A DNA stretch of 45,000 nt from Sphaeroforma sirkka (GCA_001586965.3 LUCW03000136.1:1-45000), one strand, 5' to 3'. Positions 1 through 12,170 are shown, counted from the stretch's first letter. Notes: a model not told the origin generated them from the sequence alone. Translations and numbers: made by a program.

Positions 1-1560
1 TTCGGATGTTTTATCAATTATATCTTTGACTTGTGACTCCATAACTGGTATATCAGAATCAAATGAGCGAGCGAATGAGAGTTCGGAGGTAGGGATACGG
101 TGAGTGCCTAGATTGGTTGCGCTAGTACCATCAATGTTATTCACTTCGTAAGTCATCACTCTTCTCATCATGGTAGGAAATAACAAAAGGTCCTATCGTC
201 TTAGAAGAGAGTTCGGTAACGTTGGCGTTTCGATTTATAATGTTAACGTAATCGCCGACTTTGAACTGAACAATGTTCTTAGTGTTATTCCATCGGTCAT
301 ACGCTTTAAGTAGGACGCGATTCTTGTGCTCGAGTAAACAGGGGTAAACAACGTTCTGCATATGCTCGATCTTTTGTAGCCACGGGGTAGCGTGTTTTCG
401 GGCGCAGTTTTATCAAACGTTGCTTGTAATTCACTATAGCGGCCAAAGAAATAGTGGAACGGGAGTGTTCCAGTTTGAGGATTCATGCAGCAGCGCTCAT
501 TTAGTATAAGTGCCTTTATTACGTCGGTACAAAACTCACTACCGTTATCAGAACATAGTACTCTCGGGGAAACCGAAGTCATTAAAGACGTGATAGCATA
601 ATTCTGCCACTGTATGTGGACGTTTGTTCGGTATTGCATAAAAGCAAGTTATAGCCCGAAGCCACACATAAGAAATGACAGATATATACATCGCCAGTAT
701 GCTTGGATCGCGGAGTTTAACCAAATCGACTATGACTCGGCGCATCGGTTGGTCTTCTGTCACACTTTTTAGGTGCCCAACCGTATCGCTTGATCTGGTT
801 CTTTTCACAATCAGTACAGCGTCGGTATACTTCACGTATGGTTTCTTTCAGCGCCGGGTGATCAAGCCCTGCACGAATAGCCATTTTATAAGTATGCTCA
901 TATGCTCGATGCGTTAAATTATGTATAATTTTAACTCTACTTTCGAGCTCCTCTAAGGCAGTCAGATTCTGCGTAACGCTGGCTGGATGAACGTCATGTT
1001 GGAAAGGGCAACCTCAGTATCAGGAGGGGTAGAGTCCTGAGAAATATAATTGACAACATTGGATTGTTGAAGTATCTTCTTCAGTTGTTTCGCAACTCCT
1101 GGCTGTTCTTTTAGCAGCGCTTTAAGTAGTTGAGTGCGAGCTTCAGGTTCTCTTAGAGTTTTGAGTCTTTGATCCATGGCCTTAGCTAGTTTCATGTTTT
1201 TTTACGATCTAATGCCGTTTCAATCGGCATTACCTCGACTGCAATCTTGTTGGGTGCATGTGTTGTACGAGTCTTGAGCTTTTGTTCAAACTCTTTAGAC
1301 TCCTCTAGTTTAGCTAAGAATTCGGTTGAGGGTTTCCACTTAGTGGTACCTGCAGGACCGATGCGACAAACAATGGTGTGTTTCCAAGGCGTCTTCTTAA
1401 TAGAATAGGATCCCTGATACAAGAACGTGTCGGTTTCACGGTCGACATAAATAGGTTCGTCTTGAATCATATTAATTAAATCACGTATCCATGGGTCGGA
1501 GTTACGTAAGGGACAACACAGCGTAATGGTAGATTTAGTAATATTAACATAATTTAACAA
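1..1560 (-). mobile_element. linker module and integrase region (fossil)
   Basis: The right half is a linker without a clear family. The left half carries integrase hallmarks: an R-R-V-I-V-D-L block near the first catalytic Asp, S-D-N-G-S-E-F at the second, and a V-G-D-Y-V...G-P-F C-terminal module typical of Ty3/gypsy integrases. This order (reverse transcriptase before integrase) separates the element from Ty1/copia. Confidence 0.82.
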
Positions 1561-1627
1561 CTGTGCGATAAGTTGACAAGGTGGGTTAGCCCACGCATTA
1601 TGCTTTGATAAGTCAAGCTGAAATGCA

Positions 1628-3496
1628 TCACCTTTTAGGATGAGTCAACGACCTATATTCAGAAACCTGTTTGTTATGTTCTGCGGCGAACATATCAACA
1701 GTAAATGGACCCCATCGTGATTGAGCGAGGTTAAACCATTTCTTATTTAGCATCCAATCGGTTGCTAATAACTCTTTGACTGTTTTCTGGTAGTCGGGCA
1801 CAAGTCGAGAGAGCATGTCAGGAAGATGGTTATGTATTCCTGGTATGTGTTATATTAAAAGCGAACTTGGCAATAATGTCATGCCAGCGGCTCACCAACT
1901 GTGAATCAGGGTTCATATCTTTTAAGTATGTTAAAGACTTTTGATCACAGGCAACAGTAAAGTAACTTCCATAAAGGTAGTCTTTAAACTGTCTTAGCGC
2001 AGTAACTATAGCAAGGAGCTCTTGTTTAACGGTAGGTAATTCCGTTGACTCTTATTATAACTCTTGCTAAAGAATTGTATGTAGCGCGGTTTACCATTTA
2101 TCGTTTGGTAAAGCACTCCACCTACCGCTCGATCTGAAGCGTCGGTTGCTACTTGGAATGGGACACCATCCACAGGGTACTGCATGATGGGTGCGTCCAT
2201 TACTTTACTTTTGACTAGTTTAAATGCATAATCACATTCTTTAGTCCAAAGCTTTCCCAAAGGTCCTTTGTGCAGCCGTAGGTGACTGAAAGGCTTTAAG
2301 TAATGAGAAAGATGCGGTACCGAATCCGAGAAGAAGTTAACAAACCCACACACAGAGTTCACATCTCTTCCAGTAATTGGTGTTGATAAATCCAACAGAA
2401 ACTGTTTCTTGCCAGGATCAATTTCTACCCCTGCTGCAGATACTTTGTAGCCAAGTAAGTGTATAGTATCTTTAGCAAAAGAACACTTGTCTTCGTTAAT
2501 CTTAAGTTTAGCATGATTAAGTCGCTTTAAGACTTCTTTAACGAGTTTAGCATGTTCATGTGCTGTCTTTGTAAAGATAACTATATCATCTAAATAGACT
2601 GATACGTTATACGACAGGTCCGCAAATAGTTCCATCATAACTTGTTGGAAGAAAGAAGGTAACATGTGTAAGCCTTCAGGTGCACCTTTAAACTGGTACT
2701 TCTTACCTTGCCAAGTAAAGGAAAAGTATTTCCTATGAGGCTCATATATCTGTAGTTGATGGAATGCAGCTTTTAAGTCTATCTTGGAAAAGATAGTCGC
2801 ACCCTCCATTTTGCGTAGTATCTCGCTTATCTTAGGTAAGGTAAAACTATGTTGCGGAATTAGTTTGTTGATTGGCGACAGGTCTAGTACTACTCTTGTT
2901 TTACTAAACGTTCCATCAGATTTATATTGATCGACCGCTAAGAGAGCTAAGTTATCTGGGGTTGCATCATAATTGATTTCAATTAGACCCTGTTTTAACC
3001 AATCTTCGATTTGGGTTTTGACAACGTCTTTGTGTCTCCAACTCACGTAGTTATGTGAAGGACACTTTAACTTAGAGAAGTCGACGTTTGTTAAGTCAAG
3101 TCTATCGTACCCATTAGAGAACTTAAACATACACCAGTCAGTTATTGCAATCTTCCTGTTTTGTATAATTAAGTCCATAATTATATCGGTGAAGTGCGGA
3201 ATCATATCCTTTGCTTCACCTTCCGGAGGTTTAGGTATCTTTAACATATTATCATCTGACTGATCTTTATTCGGGTCTAGCCCATTAGGCAGACCAGTGA
3301 GTGTTATACCTAAACTGAGAAGATCAGTCATACCTATAATTAAATCGTATTTCTGAGACATGTCAGTAACGATTAGGTGAGTCTTCACTTCTCTTCTATC
3401 TGACAGCATTATGTGTGCATAGTCAATGGCTTGTTCGCAAGTAGTAACTTTGCCATTTCCCAAGATTAAATCAGTTGTTTCGTTATGGACAGCCAT
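1628..3496 (-). mobile_element. protease, reverse transcriptase and RNase H region (fossil)
   Basis: It begins with a retropepsin-like stretch (D-L-I-I-G-M). A Ty3/gypsy reverse transcriptase follows, with F-S-K-I-D-L-K-A-A-F-H, F-K-G-A-P-E-G-L and Y-L-D-D-I-V-I-F blocks and then the connection region with C-G-F-V-N-F-F. RNase H starts at A-T-D-A-S. After RNase H comes a block with V-D-M-F-A-A-E-H-N, reminiscent of the segment behind RNase H in DIRS elements and in some gypsy elements of marine protists and invertebrates. Confidence 0.88.
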
Positions 3497-3674
3497 ATCT
3501 GTAGCGTAGGCTACTCGGCGTGAGATAGCAGAGACTTCAGCCCTGGATCAAATAGTGCCATAACTTTTTTTCTCCATTTACGAAAACTGTTTGAAAGATA
3601 CGTTCATCTCCTTTGGTATAGATTTTATTGAACATTTTCTCATAATCTTGCTCTAGTGCACACATATGGTACTG

Positions 3675-5703
3675 TCAGTGCTTAACTTGGACGTCTGGTA
3701 AGTCCTTGCAATCCTCTTTGTGCCAACCGTTAGTACCCTTGCAAATAGCACACTCTTTCATATAGTGTCCAAAATCTGGCTTGCCTGGTGCACACTTAAC
3801 AGGGTCGTGTCTACCATTCCACTTGCCATTACGTTTTGTGAGGTTGTAGCCACACTTCTTGCAAAGCGCTCTCACCTTCTTTTCACCTTTCGGTTCGGAA
3901 GTAGAGCCAGTACCCCCTCCAGTAGTAGTGCGAGGTTTCTTAGTACTACGCGCAGTATTAGTCTCTACTGCGTTTCGCTTAGTGGGCTGGGTGTAGCTCG
4001 TGGTACTAAGTACTCTAGTAGAGGAATTGGTATGCTTGTGAACTATCTTCTCAAGGACAGACCAAGGCATAGATCGCAAATCACCATAGGCGATGATGTC
4101 ATCATTGACTTTCTTAAAGAGGTTAGCTCCCAGAGTCTCCATCATCTGACAAATTAATAAATATTCGCCAGTATAGGTACGACCACCCATCCGAGTATTC
4201 ATATGTGTCATATGAGCTAGAGCACCTCGAATTGTGGTATCGTTCGCAAAGAACTTGCGAGACTCTAAAAGTTCACGGTCACGTGCATCTTCAAAAAAGG
4301 TGTTAAGTATATTATCACGCAACTGGTGCCAGGGTAGGGCTTTCCAGTTGGGCTCATGTGCCTTCAAGATAGTTCGCCATTCACCTGGCTCACAGAAATG
4401 AATAAAGGCATTCATCATCTGCTTATCCTTAAGGCTGGCAGACTCCTTGTTGGTCGAAGGCCTTCAGTGTCTCCACTGTACTCTCATTAGTAGAGAAATC
4501 GACCTCAGCCTGCGCGTTACCTAGCTGCTTTATAAAGCTTGGTTCTAAGTGCTCACGAGGCTCATGCTCAGTGCTACGAGCTGCTAGTGCCAAGATGGTG
4601 TCTATTTCCTTTCTCTTGTTATCGAATAGATAGCGAATGTTATCCGCTTTCCTATCGTTAAGGTCAGAGTCATTCAATAGACGGTCCTCAAGGACTTGCA
4701 TACCAGAGCGTAATAGCCTGAGACGAGTATGTCTGATTCTCACTTCCTCATCCTCAGGATTAGAGCGGGAACTCTCTAACGAGGTACTGGTGTAGCGATT
4801 GCCAAAATCGTGATTACCAGGGTTAGTTGGCAAATGAGGGTCGATATTACGAGGATGGTAAGCCTCATCGAGTTCCATACGATCATATCCTCTGACAGGG
4901 TTAGGTTTGTCAAGAGGATGGTCAATGGTAGCATCAGAACTATAGAGATTAAATTTTGAAATATTTTCTCTCTCGCCAGTGGTAACTGGCTTAGTGGTAA
5001 ACATACTGGCTGGTAAACCAGTAGGTCTCGGGTTCGAAACTGGGCCCGAATTTTTCTTCTTCTTCGGTATAGGAAGAATGTCAGCCAAGTGGGACACGAT
5101 AGAGGGGTCTACAACTGCTGCTGCCGCTAGCTCCTTCAAGAGCGCTTCAGTGCGGTTCAATTGGCGTGGAGATTGAGAGGATCCAACCACTCGTTGTCGA
5201 GTAATGGCGTCCTCAGCTTCGGCCCCAAGATTTGAGCTGAATGGAATGGCTTCTCCATCGATGGCGAAACCGAAATTTTCGGACAGGTCCAATACTTCAT
5301 TTTCACTCCGGATTTGTGCTGGAGTATCCTTTAGATGTGGAATTATAATGCCCCCGACATTCGTATCCACGAATTTTCCAGCCTTTCGACGTTTATCCCC
5401 AATATTTGACGGCACGTGGTCAGGGGTCAAGCTGGGGTCCTGAGCTTCACTCCTAGGTGATACACGGACGCTGGCGAACCTTTCCGCGGTAGTAGATACC
5501 TCTTCTTCCAAGGCTTTAGGATCCGACGAGTCATCCTCAGAATAATCCTCTATACCATCCTCAGAATTTGCTTCCCCAACAGTTTCCTCGGCAGGCTCAA
5601 CTCCAGACAGGCTAGGTGTTTCCACAGGGACCTCAGGAACCTCGGCAGGCTTAGCAGGCTTAGAGCTAGCGGCTCCCTTGCCTTTAGAAGTACCCTTAGC
5701 CAT
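3675..5703 (-). mobile_element. gag region of the gypsy element (fossil)
   Basis: The first part is a long acidic and Pro/Ser-rich N-terminal region. It is followed by a region that looks like a retrotransposon gag core, with conserved Trp residues around W-R-T-I-L-K, and then a Cys/His cluster (C-K-K-C and C-A-I-C spacings) that resembles a nucleic-acid-binding knuckle. The order and the position just after the 5' LTR support the call. Family resemblance was judged by eye. Confidence 0.8.
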
Positions 5704-5781
5704 AGTATTTGCTGGATAGTAAATCGATGTCAGACAGTCTAGAAGCAGTACACTACTGTAACTACTAAATAACTGAAAAAA

Positions 5782-6103
5782 TGTAAACTTCGATGGAAAT
5801 TACTAGGTTTCAAACTATATTAAACTAAAATACAATTTAGTCAGTTAGGATTTAGCAGTGGTAGCTTGTGTAAGAATGATCGGGACTGCCTCTTGTTAAG
5901 AGCCTAAATATCCTCGATCACACAGGGCGTACCTCTAGCTGTTCTTTATTGAATAATTTTCACTAGAAGTACTAAGTGTTCATGACCATTTGCCTAATTT
6001 GTAAATAGACATAATAACGTAAGTCACGTTAATACATTAACTGACTAAATTGTATTTTAGTTTAATATAGTTTGAAACCTAATAATTTCCATCGAAGTTT
6101 ACA
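5782..6103 (-). repeat. 5' LTR with 66-bp terminal inverted repeats
   Basis: This 322-bp segment starts TGTAAAC and ends GTTTACA, the usual TG...CA form of an LTR, and lies directly upstream of the gag region. Its first 66 bases (5782-5847) and last 66 bases (6038-6103) are inverted copies of each other with one mismatch, far longer than the few bases usual for LTR ends. An AATAAA-type signal on the minus strand near 5945-5955 fits an R/U5 polyadenylation site. No target duplication flanks the segment by itself, which argues against a stand-alone MITE and for an LTR whose partner is off the left edge. Confidence 0.8.
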
Positions 6104-7892
6104 CGACTCCCTCTTAGCTCTCTAACTCTAATGGGCTATGTTTACGGCATGTGGCTCTTCTACAAGACATCAGTGGCCGACCTCCCACAGGATAAGCGTC
6201 AGAAGCTGGTAGCAGCCTTCAGGACGTACCCGCCGGCTTTGGAATACTACTAATTGCAACGCAGCATGGAAGAAATTAACAAAATTAACCAACCGTTTCA
6301 GCCTCACTCGTCAGGATAGTTTCACCGATAGTGACGAGCGACTTTGCAATGACCACCGACAGTACGTGGTTAATGCAACCCACTACTTAGTCCTCTATAG
6401 TAGACGCTTACCGATTCGCGATGAATCGTAGTTCTCAGCACAAGCAACTCAAATTCTGGGCGGGACAACATGATGTTCAAACACTCTCATCCAGTTCAGT
6501 CGATGTACCTGTGGATAACACCAACGACAACGACGATATGGTACCCAGTAACGCTATCGGACCATTGATGGAGGTCGAAGGGACTGGCAGTAGCACCAGG
6601 TAGATAACGTTGACATTGTTGATGAGATGGAGGTTGACGATGCTTCTGTTGTGCGAATGACGGAGGTAGATGATGTTTCTGATGTGTGATAGTCTGAAAC
6701 TGATAGAGTTGTCGATGGTTCTGGCGATGCGAGCCAGGGTTTAGACGTTCACACCGATATTCTTCCAACTAGCGTCGCAGATAGAGAATACAATTAAATT
6801 GATGGATGATGTGGTTCCAATAAAGGGTTAGGTCGCTAGTCTGTATTTTGGTATTCGAATTATGGTAAGAGTACAGCTTTGTACATTCGATTTTTTAATT
6901 TTCCCACGAGGGGTCACTGCACTTTATTTTATATTTTTATGCGTCGCTAATCCACGCGTGATTCTGGCGACTGAAGGTTGTAGTTCGGGGCAAGACACTG
7001 ACGAATTTTTAGGACAAGCCACGAATCTGACACTATCTGACCCTGGCATAGTTCTACCTTATACGGTCAAGGTGAACACGGCTCTTTATTTAATATTATT
7101 TCATGGAATTAATTACGACACACTTTTTTGTCGTACAAGGGTATGTTAAGGTTTTTCGTAAACTGATGGTCTCTCAGATTTGAGCTCGATCTAATTTAGT
7201 TACTAATAATCAAAATATTCTTAGCGTACCCTCACGTACTACGAATATATATATATGTAATTTTTTTTTTTTTGGAATAATAGACATTTATAAGAATTAA
7301 TAAACTCTATTCGGTAAGTGTCGAACTTCAGAGCGTTGTACAGATGTTCTGTATCTACACGAGATTTCCAAAGTTATCGGGTCAAAATGACGCCTTCATC
7401 GTAATAACCATCAGAACCCCCATCATGCTGGATACGAACAGCATATAGATAGATATAATATAGTATATTAGGCGATCGTGTAGGTCAAAAGTTGTACTCT
7501 ATGTTGGGGAAGATAGAATTTCAACTGTCTCACAGATATGGTGGTTCAGTTTATGAGCCCCCTTCGCGGGTCAACAATTTAATACTCGATGATGATCTCG
7601 GTCATGAAAAATGAATTTGTACGATGCTGCTACACGTCGATGTCACAAGAAAACATTGAGTGATCAAATGCAACGAAGTATAGAGAAATATCGGGCCTTA
7701 CTATAACCAACCAAGTTCGACGTTCATATCGCACTTGCTACACGGCGACACTTGCGGCACAGGTTTACGAACTCGAACGCGTACCCCTTGCTGAGGCTCG
7801 GCATATTAGAGTTCCATATTTATTGCTGTCTTGTGACCCAAATTATACTCTGTGCTGCACCCAGCTATTATCGCCTCCTATTTAGAAATTTG
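6104..7892. other. Spacer with decayed open frames, no recognised gene
   Basis: This is the flank next to the retrotransposon and the 3' side of the acetyltransferase-PhzF gene. Short plus-strand open frames lie at 6131-6253 (41 codons, starts M-G-Y-V-Y-G-M-W), 6421-6603 (starts M-N-R-S-S-Q-H-K-Q, Ser/Asp-rich) and 6862-7149. Between 6600 and 6780 the plus strand has repeated acidic E-V-D-D type codons broken by stops. This may be the remains of a transposase or of a host gene, but I cannot name either. The stretch 7240-7270 is TA and poly-T, and 7300-7800 shows nothing else. Confidence 0.4.
7819..7824 (-). promoter_or_regulatory. AATAAA polyadenylation signal of the acetyltransferase-PhzF gene
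   Basis: A canonical AATAAA hexamer on the minus strand, about 70 bases downstream of the stop at 7893. Position and strand fit the 3' end of the upstream gene. It was judged by motif only. Confidence 0.4.
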
Positions 7893-10800
7893 TCACAATA
7901 TGGACCCTTGCATCCGTGATACAGCAACACCCGACAAGTATATACGTTCGTTGTCATGCTTATTCGGGCTGACGTGCAGTGTGAGATTGCCTCCGCGTTC
8001 ACTGGACTGATAAGCAATCATCTCGATCATGTCGGATGACGCGCCAGACTTTGTCGTTGACGTAGTCTTCCATTGTAGGTACTCCCGCCAGAAGGCACCT
8101 AAGTTTGTGTCGGACAAGCGATGAACGCAAGAATGAGCGTATATCAGTATGAGCCATAGATCTACTACACAGGCTATTCGATTTGTTGGATCGCAGTCAT
8201 CACCTCTGCAAAGTTAGATGATTTTTTTAATCGATTCTATGGTCTAGAAATATCAATACGAAGTGAAGGACATGTAGCGGAGAATTTCGTACAAAAGTAC
8301 AGGTGAGATGTTTCTGACCCAGGCGAGGAGTGGATTGCTGCTGTCTACAAATTACATAAGAGTATTGTCAGTTGAGACAAGACGTGATCGAGAGGAAAAA
8401 TTTGGGGTTCACGAGGTCAGAGCTTCTCTCTAGATGTCGTATTGATCTTTATGGATCTACACAACAATTGCTGAAAAGGCGTTGTAAAGTATGCTCTTGA
8501 CGGAAACTTATAAGTGAAATACACTACGTTAGCTGCCTTAATTCGGAACAGAGCGATAATTGAGTTGAAAACTCAGAATGTGTTTCTTACCTAGGACACA
8601 GTGAGCAGAGCCCGTCACTGGATCTTCAGACACGCCCAGATTTGGAGCGAAAAATCTGCTCGTGAAATGAGCTGTAGGAGTATATAGGCGCAGTCGATGT
8701 AATAAGATCGCTGATGTAGTGGTATTTTTTACTTCGAGATTCGTTACTTTCCAGACTTTAGAGTGAATTAATAAGAATATATGCCAATTAAAGAATCAAG
8801 ATGTGCTTTCTGAGAAGAAGTAGAAAGGGTGGATTACATACCGTCTCCATTGCGCACATCGCCTGCCGCGGTGGCAATCAGTGCACTTCGTCCGCTTCCC
8901 TCTAATCTTGCTATGACACCTAGATCGATACGATAGAGGCAAGAATACAGTGAGATATGAATTGAATTACTGCCGGTTGCAGAAAGCGAAGCACTGACAC
9001 GATAACTAAGAATGTATCGGTTGGGAACGAGAATTTAAAAAGCATGTGGGACTTGTGGACATTCTTATATACCGTAAATACACATAAACATTTTATACGC
9101 GATGTAATTAATATATGCATATTTTGCATGTTTTTCACACCCTTACCGTATTGTGGGTCGATACTGGAGAAAGCCTCAGGCCTAATCTCGGCAATTTGGT
9201 AGCGAGAGTCGGCCACCCTAACCACCGGAGACTTGTTATTCGCCACTTGCCAATTTTTAAGGCCAAGAGCCTCTGTGATGAAATTGCGGTACGACTCCGA
9301 CAGGTCATCGAGAGGCTTGACATTATCTATAGGGAAGTCCAGCGTAATGATAAGCTCATCGAGCATTTGTTCGCAGCGGGCGACCTATTATGAGTCGAGA
9401 GGGTCAAAAGAAAAGTTGTCACGGTTAGTACAAAGGCAATGAGAACAGGCTACAATACAAAGTCAATTATGCCTGATAGTATCATGAGCTGATACGCATT
9501 CTATTTTAGCTATGGAATGAAAAGTCATCGTGGTATACCCGAGAGACATACCAAGATTTTGCACGGATGAACACACGTGTACAGCACTGCAACCGAACGT
9601 CACTTACAAGGATACCCGAGTGTACACTATGGAATTTGATAGGTTTTGCAGTATCGGCTTGACCGGACTCCCACAGGCGGTGAGCGCTGGCCAGTGTCGC
9701 GTGTCCGCACAATTTAACCTCAACAGTCGGCGTGAACCAGCGTAACTGCCACTCATTGCACACTCTATCTGCAGTTGAGTGATTATATATTACCAAACGT
9801 GACTGTACTGAAAGTCTCAAAATACCCAAAATATTATCGTATACATTGAAACGATTGCTTAACAAGTCTTTTTCTAAAATTGCGGATAGTTCAAAAAAAA
9901 AACATTAGTTAGTGTCCAATGACCAAATAATCACAGCTACGGCAACGGTACTCACCATCTGTTAATGGTAGAACATATGCAGTCTCGCTCAGGTTGATTT
10001 CACGCGCTAAGCCTTGCATCCACGCATCAGTTGTCTTCGAATCTCTCGGCAGACAAACAACCGCGGCAGGATTGCCGGTTGTTGCGTAGGTGTCGAGTGA
10101 AGTGACTGTACATGCATTTGATGTGGCAAGATTTTCAATTATACAGAATGCGGAATATCGCAGAATAGATGCTGACACCCAATCTATTTTTGTAATCATG
10201 AACTCTACAGAGATGCAGCAAGGAGATTGTGACGTACATTGTTGCTGAGAGGGATTTGAATGTACCTGATTTTGTAACGAAAGCGTCCACAACAACGTAT
10301 GACTGACGACGATAGCTATCCGTATCAAGCGAGAAGTCAAACCAAGGATCCACGCCGTGCACAATGGGCGATAGACTGTTACACACGAATCCACAGCTGC
10401 GAAAGAGTGGCAAATTATACATCAAAATTTCTACGAGGCTGATGAATACCAGGCATAGTAGCAATGGAAATGAAATCCACACAAAACCGAGCGACAGATA
10501 CCAGTTATGAACGTATCTCGAACTTCAAACAACCGCGACCGACGTGGATACTCAGGATTGAGATGAATTACGCGAACAAAATCTCTCATCTTGAAAAAAT
10601 CAGGATTTGGCAGGAATTGATTGAGACTAGTCGTCGCATTGTCTAAAAAAACTTCAGAAATTGGTCGTGACTACACACTTACCTAACATAGAAGCCTACC
10701 AGATACGCCTTTGCAATCAATGCCATGGTCTTAATGTCTCGCTAAAACGAGCATTAGATGGAAGTTTAGTTCAAGACATGCTTTAAAAAGGAATGTTTTG

Positions 10801-12170
10801 AGCTACGTGCATGAGTATTCTTAGATCTATGATAAGAGCCAATGTCAATATCGAAACATTTAACGCGACACTTCAAGCCACTTTATTCTTCACGCTACCT
10901 ACCGAACATCCCGAAAAAGCGGATCCAATAATAAAAAAAACTCTGAATCGCATACGCAGCGCTGCAATCTGACGTAGGATATATAAAATGATTCCAAACT
11001 TACGTGCTTCGCGGTTATGACATCTACGTACGCAGTAAGCATCGCATGAGCAATACCCATTCGTCGATAGGGCAAGTCACAGACCACGGAATGGATTGCC
11101 AGTATGGAGCCTTGGGGATCGTGTTCAGACATGGTTTCTTCCAGGAACTCTGTACATCTTGTGGCGTTTATGAAACCAATCACCTAAACAATACAAAGTC
11201 CGTGAGTTCAATTATTTCTTAATTCAACCTTAAACCTCAATGCGCATTCGTGTGGTGTCGCCCAACTATAAAAAACTACCCAGACATTTAAGCTACAGAC
11301 GTCAACTGACCAACTGTGTTTAATATACTGATAAAGTTCATATATCTATAGTATACGAATGATTCGAATACCCATAGAGGAGCGCGTAATAGATTCCAAA
11401 TGTAATAAATTCGCATTATCTTACAGTACTCGCACATCCATAATGATAAATACCTTTTCACCATCGTGCACAGCAGTGAAATAGTCGCCAGCTTCTATGA
11501 GACGCAGCCCCATGCTCTCGTGAGTGCCTGCTTCGTCTACAGGGAAGCTAGAGTATGCGATGTATGTTAAATATTCATAGTATATACGAAACAGAGCGTA
11601 AATAATAAGAATACTCGGTTGTCAAGAACTGTACATAGATAATGCCAGAGAGGACATGAGATATTATATTGTTTGCGTAGGTGTAGTTACACGCACAATA
11701 TTAGCACTGTGATCTAAAATCCCGGTTAAAATAATAGATGATACAACCTTTGTTTACTGAAGAGATGAAATCGCATAAGATGCCAGTCTTATAAAAAAAA
11801 TTGTTGGTAGGAAGTTTGTACATATTTAAATATCTGCTTTGCACGGTGAGAAATTGAAACGGAGATATACTTTTTAAGAGAGTGAGCAGGATACCCTTGA
11901 TATCTCGCAAAGACAATATACCAACCTACATATATCCAGAAACTTAATGTTGTTATCCTCAACAAAATATAGCAACAATCAATACCTGTCAACCATAAAA
12001 AATAACACCGAACTCGATCACAGCGAAAGAAGGAAGCAAGACACACACCATCGCCCCTCCATGTCCACGAGCTGATCAAAAGTCGCATATCCGCTCGCAA
12101 TGGCTTCACTTGCTAAGCACAACTGGAGATCTGAGCCATCCCATTTTCTTGGGTGTATTGTGCACTTCAT
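7893..12170 (-). CDS. Predicted fusion: AANAT-like N-acetyltransferase + PhzF/PBLD-like isomerase
   Basis: Eleven minus-strand exons: 12170-12049, 11547-11454, 11183-11004, 10741-10683, 10396-10266, 10105-9956, 9768-9608, 9384-9147, 8919-8842, 8671-8591, 8098-7893. All introns are GT-AG and all phases fit, giving 1,500 bases and 499 residues. Residues 1 to about 173 resemble the non-vertebrate AANAT group of GNAT enzymes, which acetylate arylalkylamines or polyamines: F-P-V-D-E-A, V-I-G-F-I, I-H-S-V-V, the acetyl-CoA loop R112-R-M-G-I-A117, and the C-terminal H-G-V-D-P-W-F. Residues from about 185-197 to 499 are a whole PhzF fold like human PBLD: T-G-N-P-A-A-V-V, N-L-S-E236-T-A-Y, G-H268-A-T-L-A-S-A, E-D421-P-V-T-G-S426-A-H. 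The four residues important in bacterial PhzF (Glu, His, Asp, Ser) are kept. The start ATG has an in-frame stop two codons upstream. No stop lies between the domains. The substrate is unknown. Two separate genes with an unseen PhzF first exon are possible. Confidence 0.82.

Larger units (their letters stand above)
1..6103 (-). mobile_element. Ty3/gypsy LTR retrotransposon, broken, cut by the left window edge
   Basis: A fossil Ty3/gypsy-type LTR element read on the minus strand. In element order it has a 5' LTR (5782-6103), a short leader, a gag region (about 3.7-5.7 kb), a protease to reverse transcriptase to RNase H region (about 1.6-3.5 kb), a linker module, and an integrase region ending near the left edge. 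The 3' LTR lies outside the window. The reverse transcriptase shows the Y-L-D-D box and the integrase shows an S-D-N-G-S-E-F motif and a GPY/F-like C-terminal stretch. The coding capacity looks broken, with perhaps half a dozen interruptions. It cannot be dated because the second LTR is missing. The leader next to the LTR has no obvious tRNA-type primer site beginning TGG. Confidence 0.93.

Noticed and set aside
5782-6103. A stand-alone MITE with long terminal inverted repeats
   Set aside because: No target duplication on both sides, TG...CA ends, a poly(A) signal inside and gag directly downstream fit an LTR better. Kept as an open check.
6421-6603. N-terminus of a hAT- or ZMYM-type transposase (H-K-Q-L-K-F-W)
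   Set aside because: The likeness is a few residues only, and no zinc finger or catalytic domain follows.
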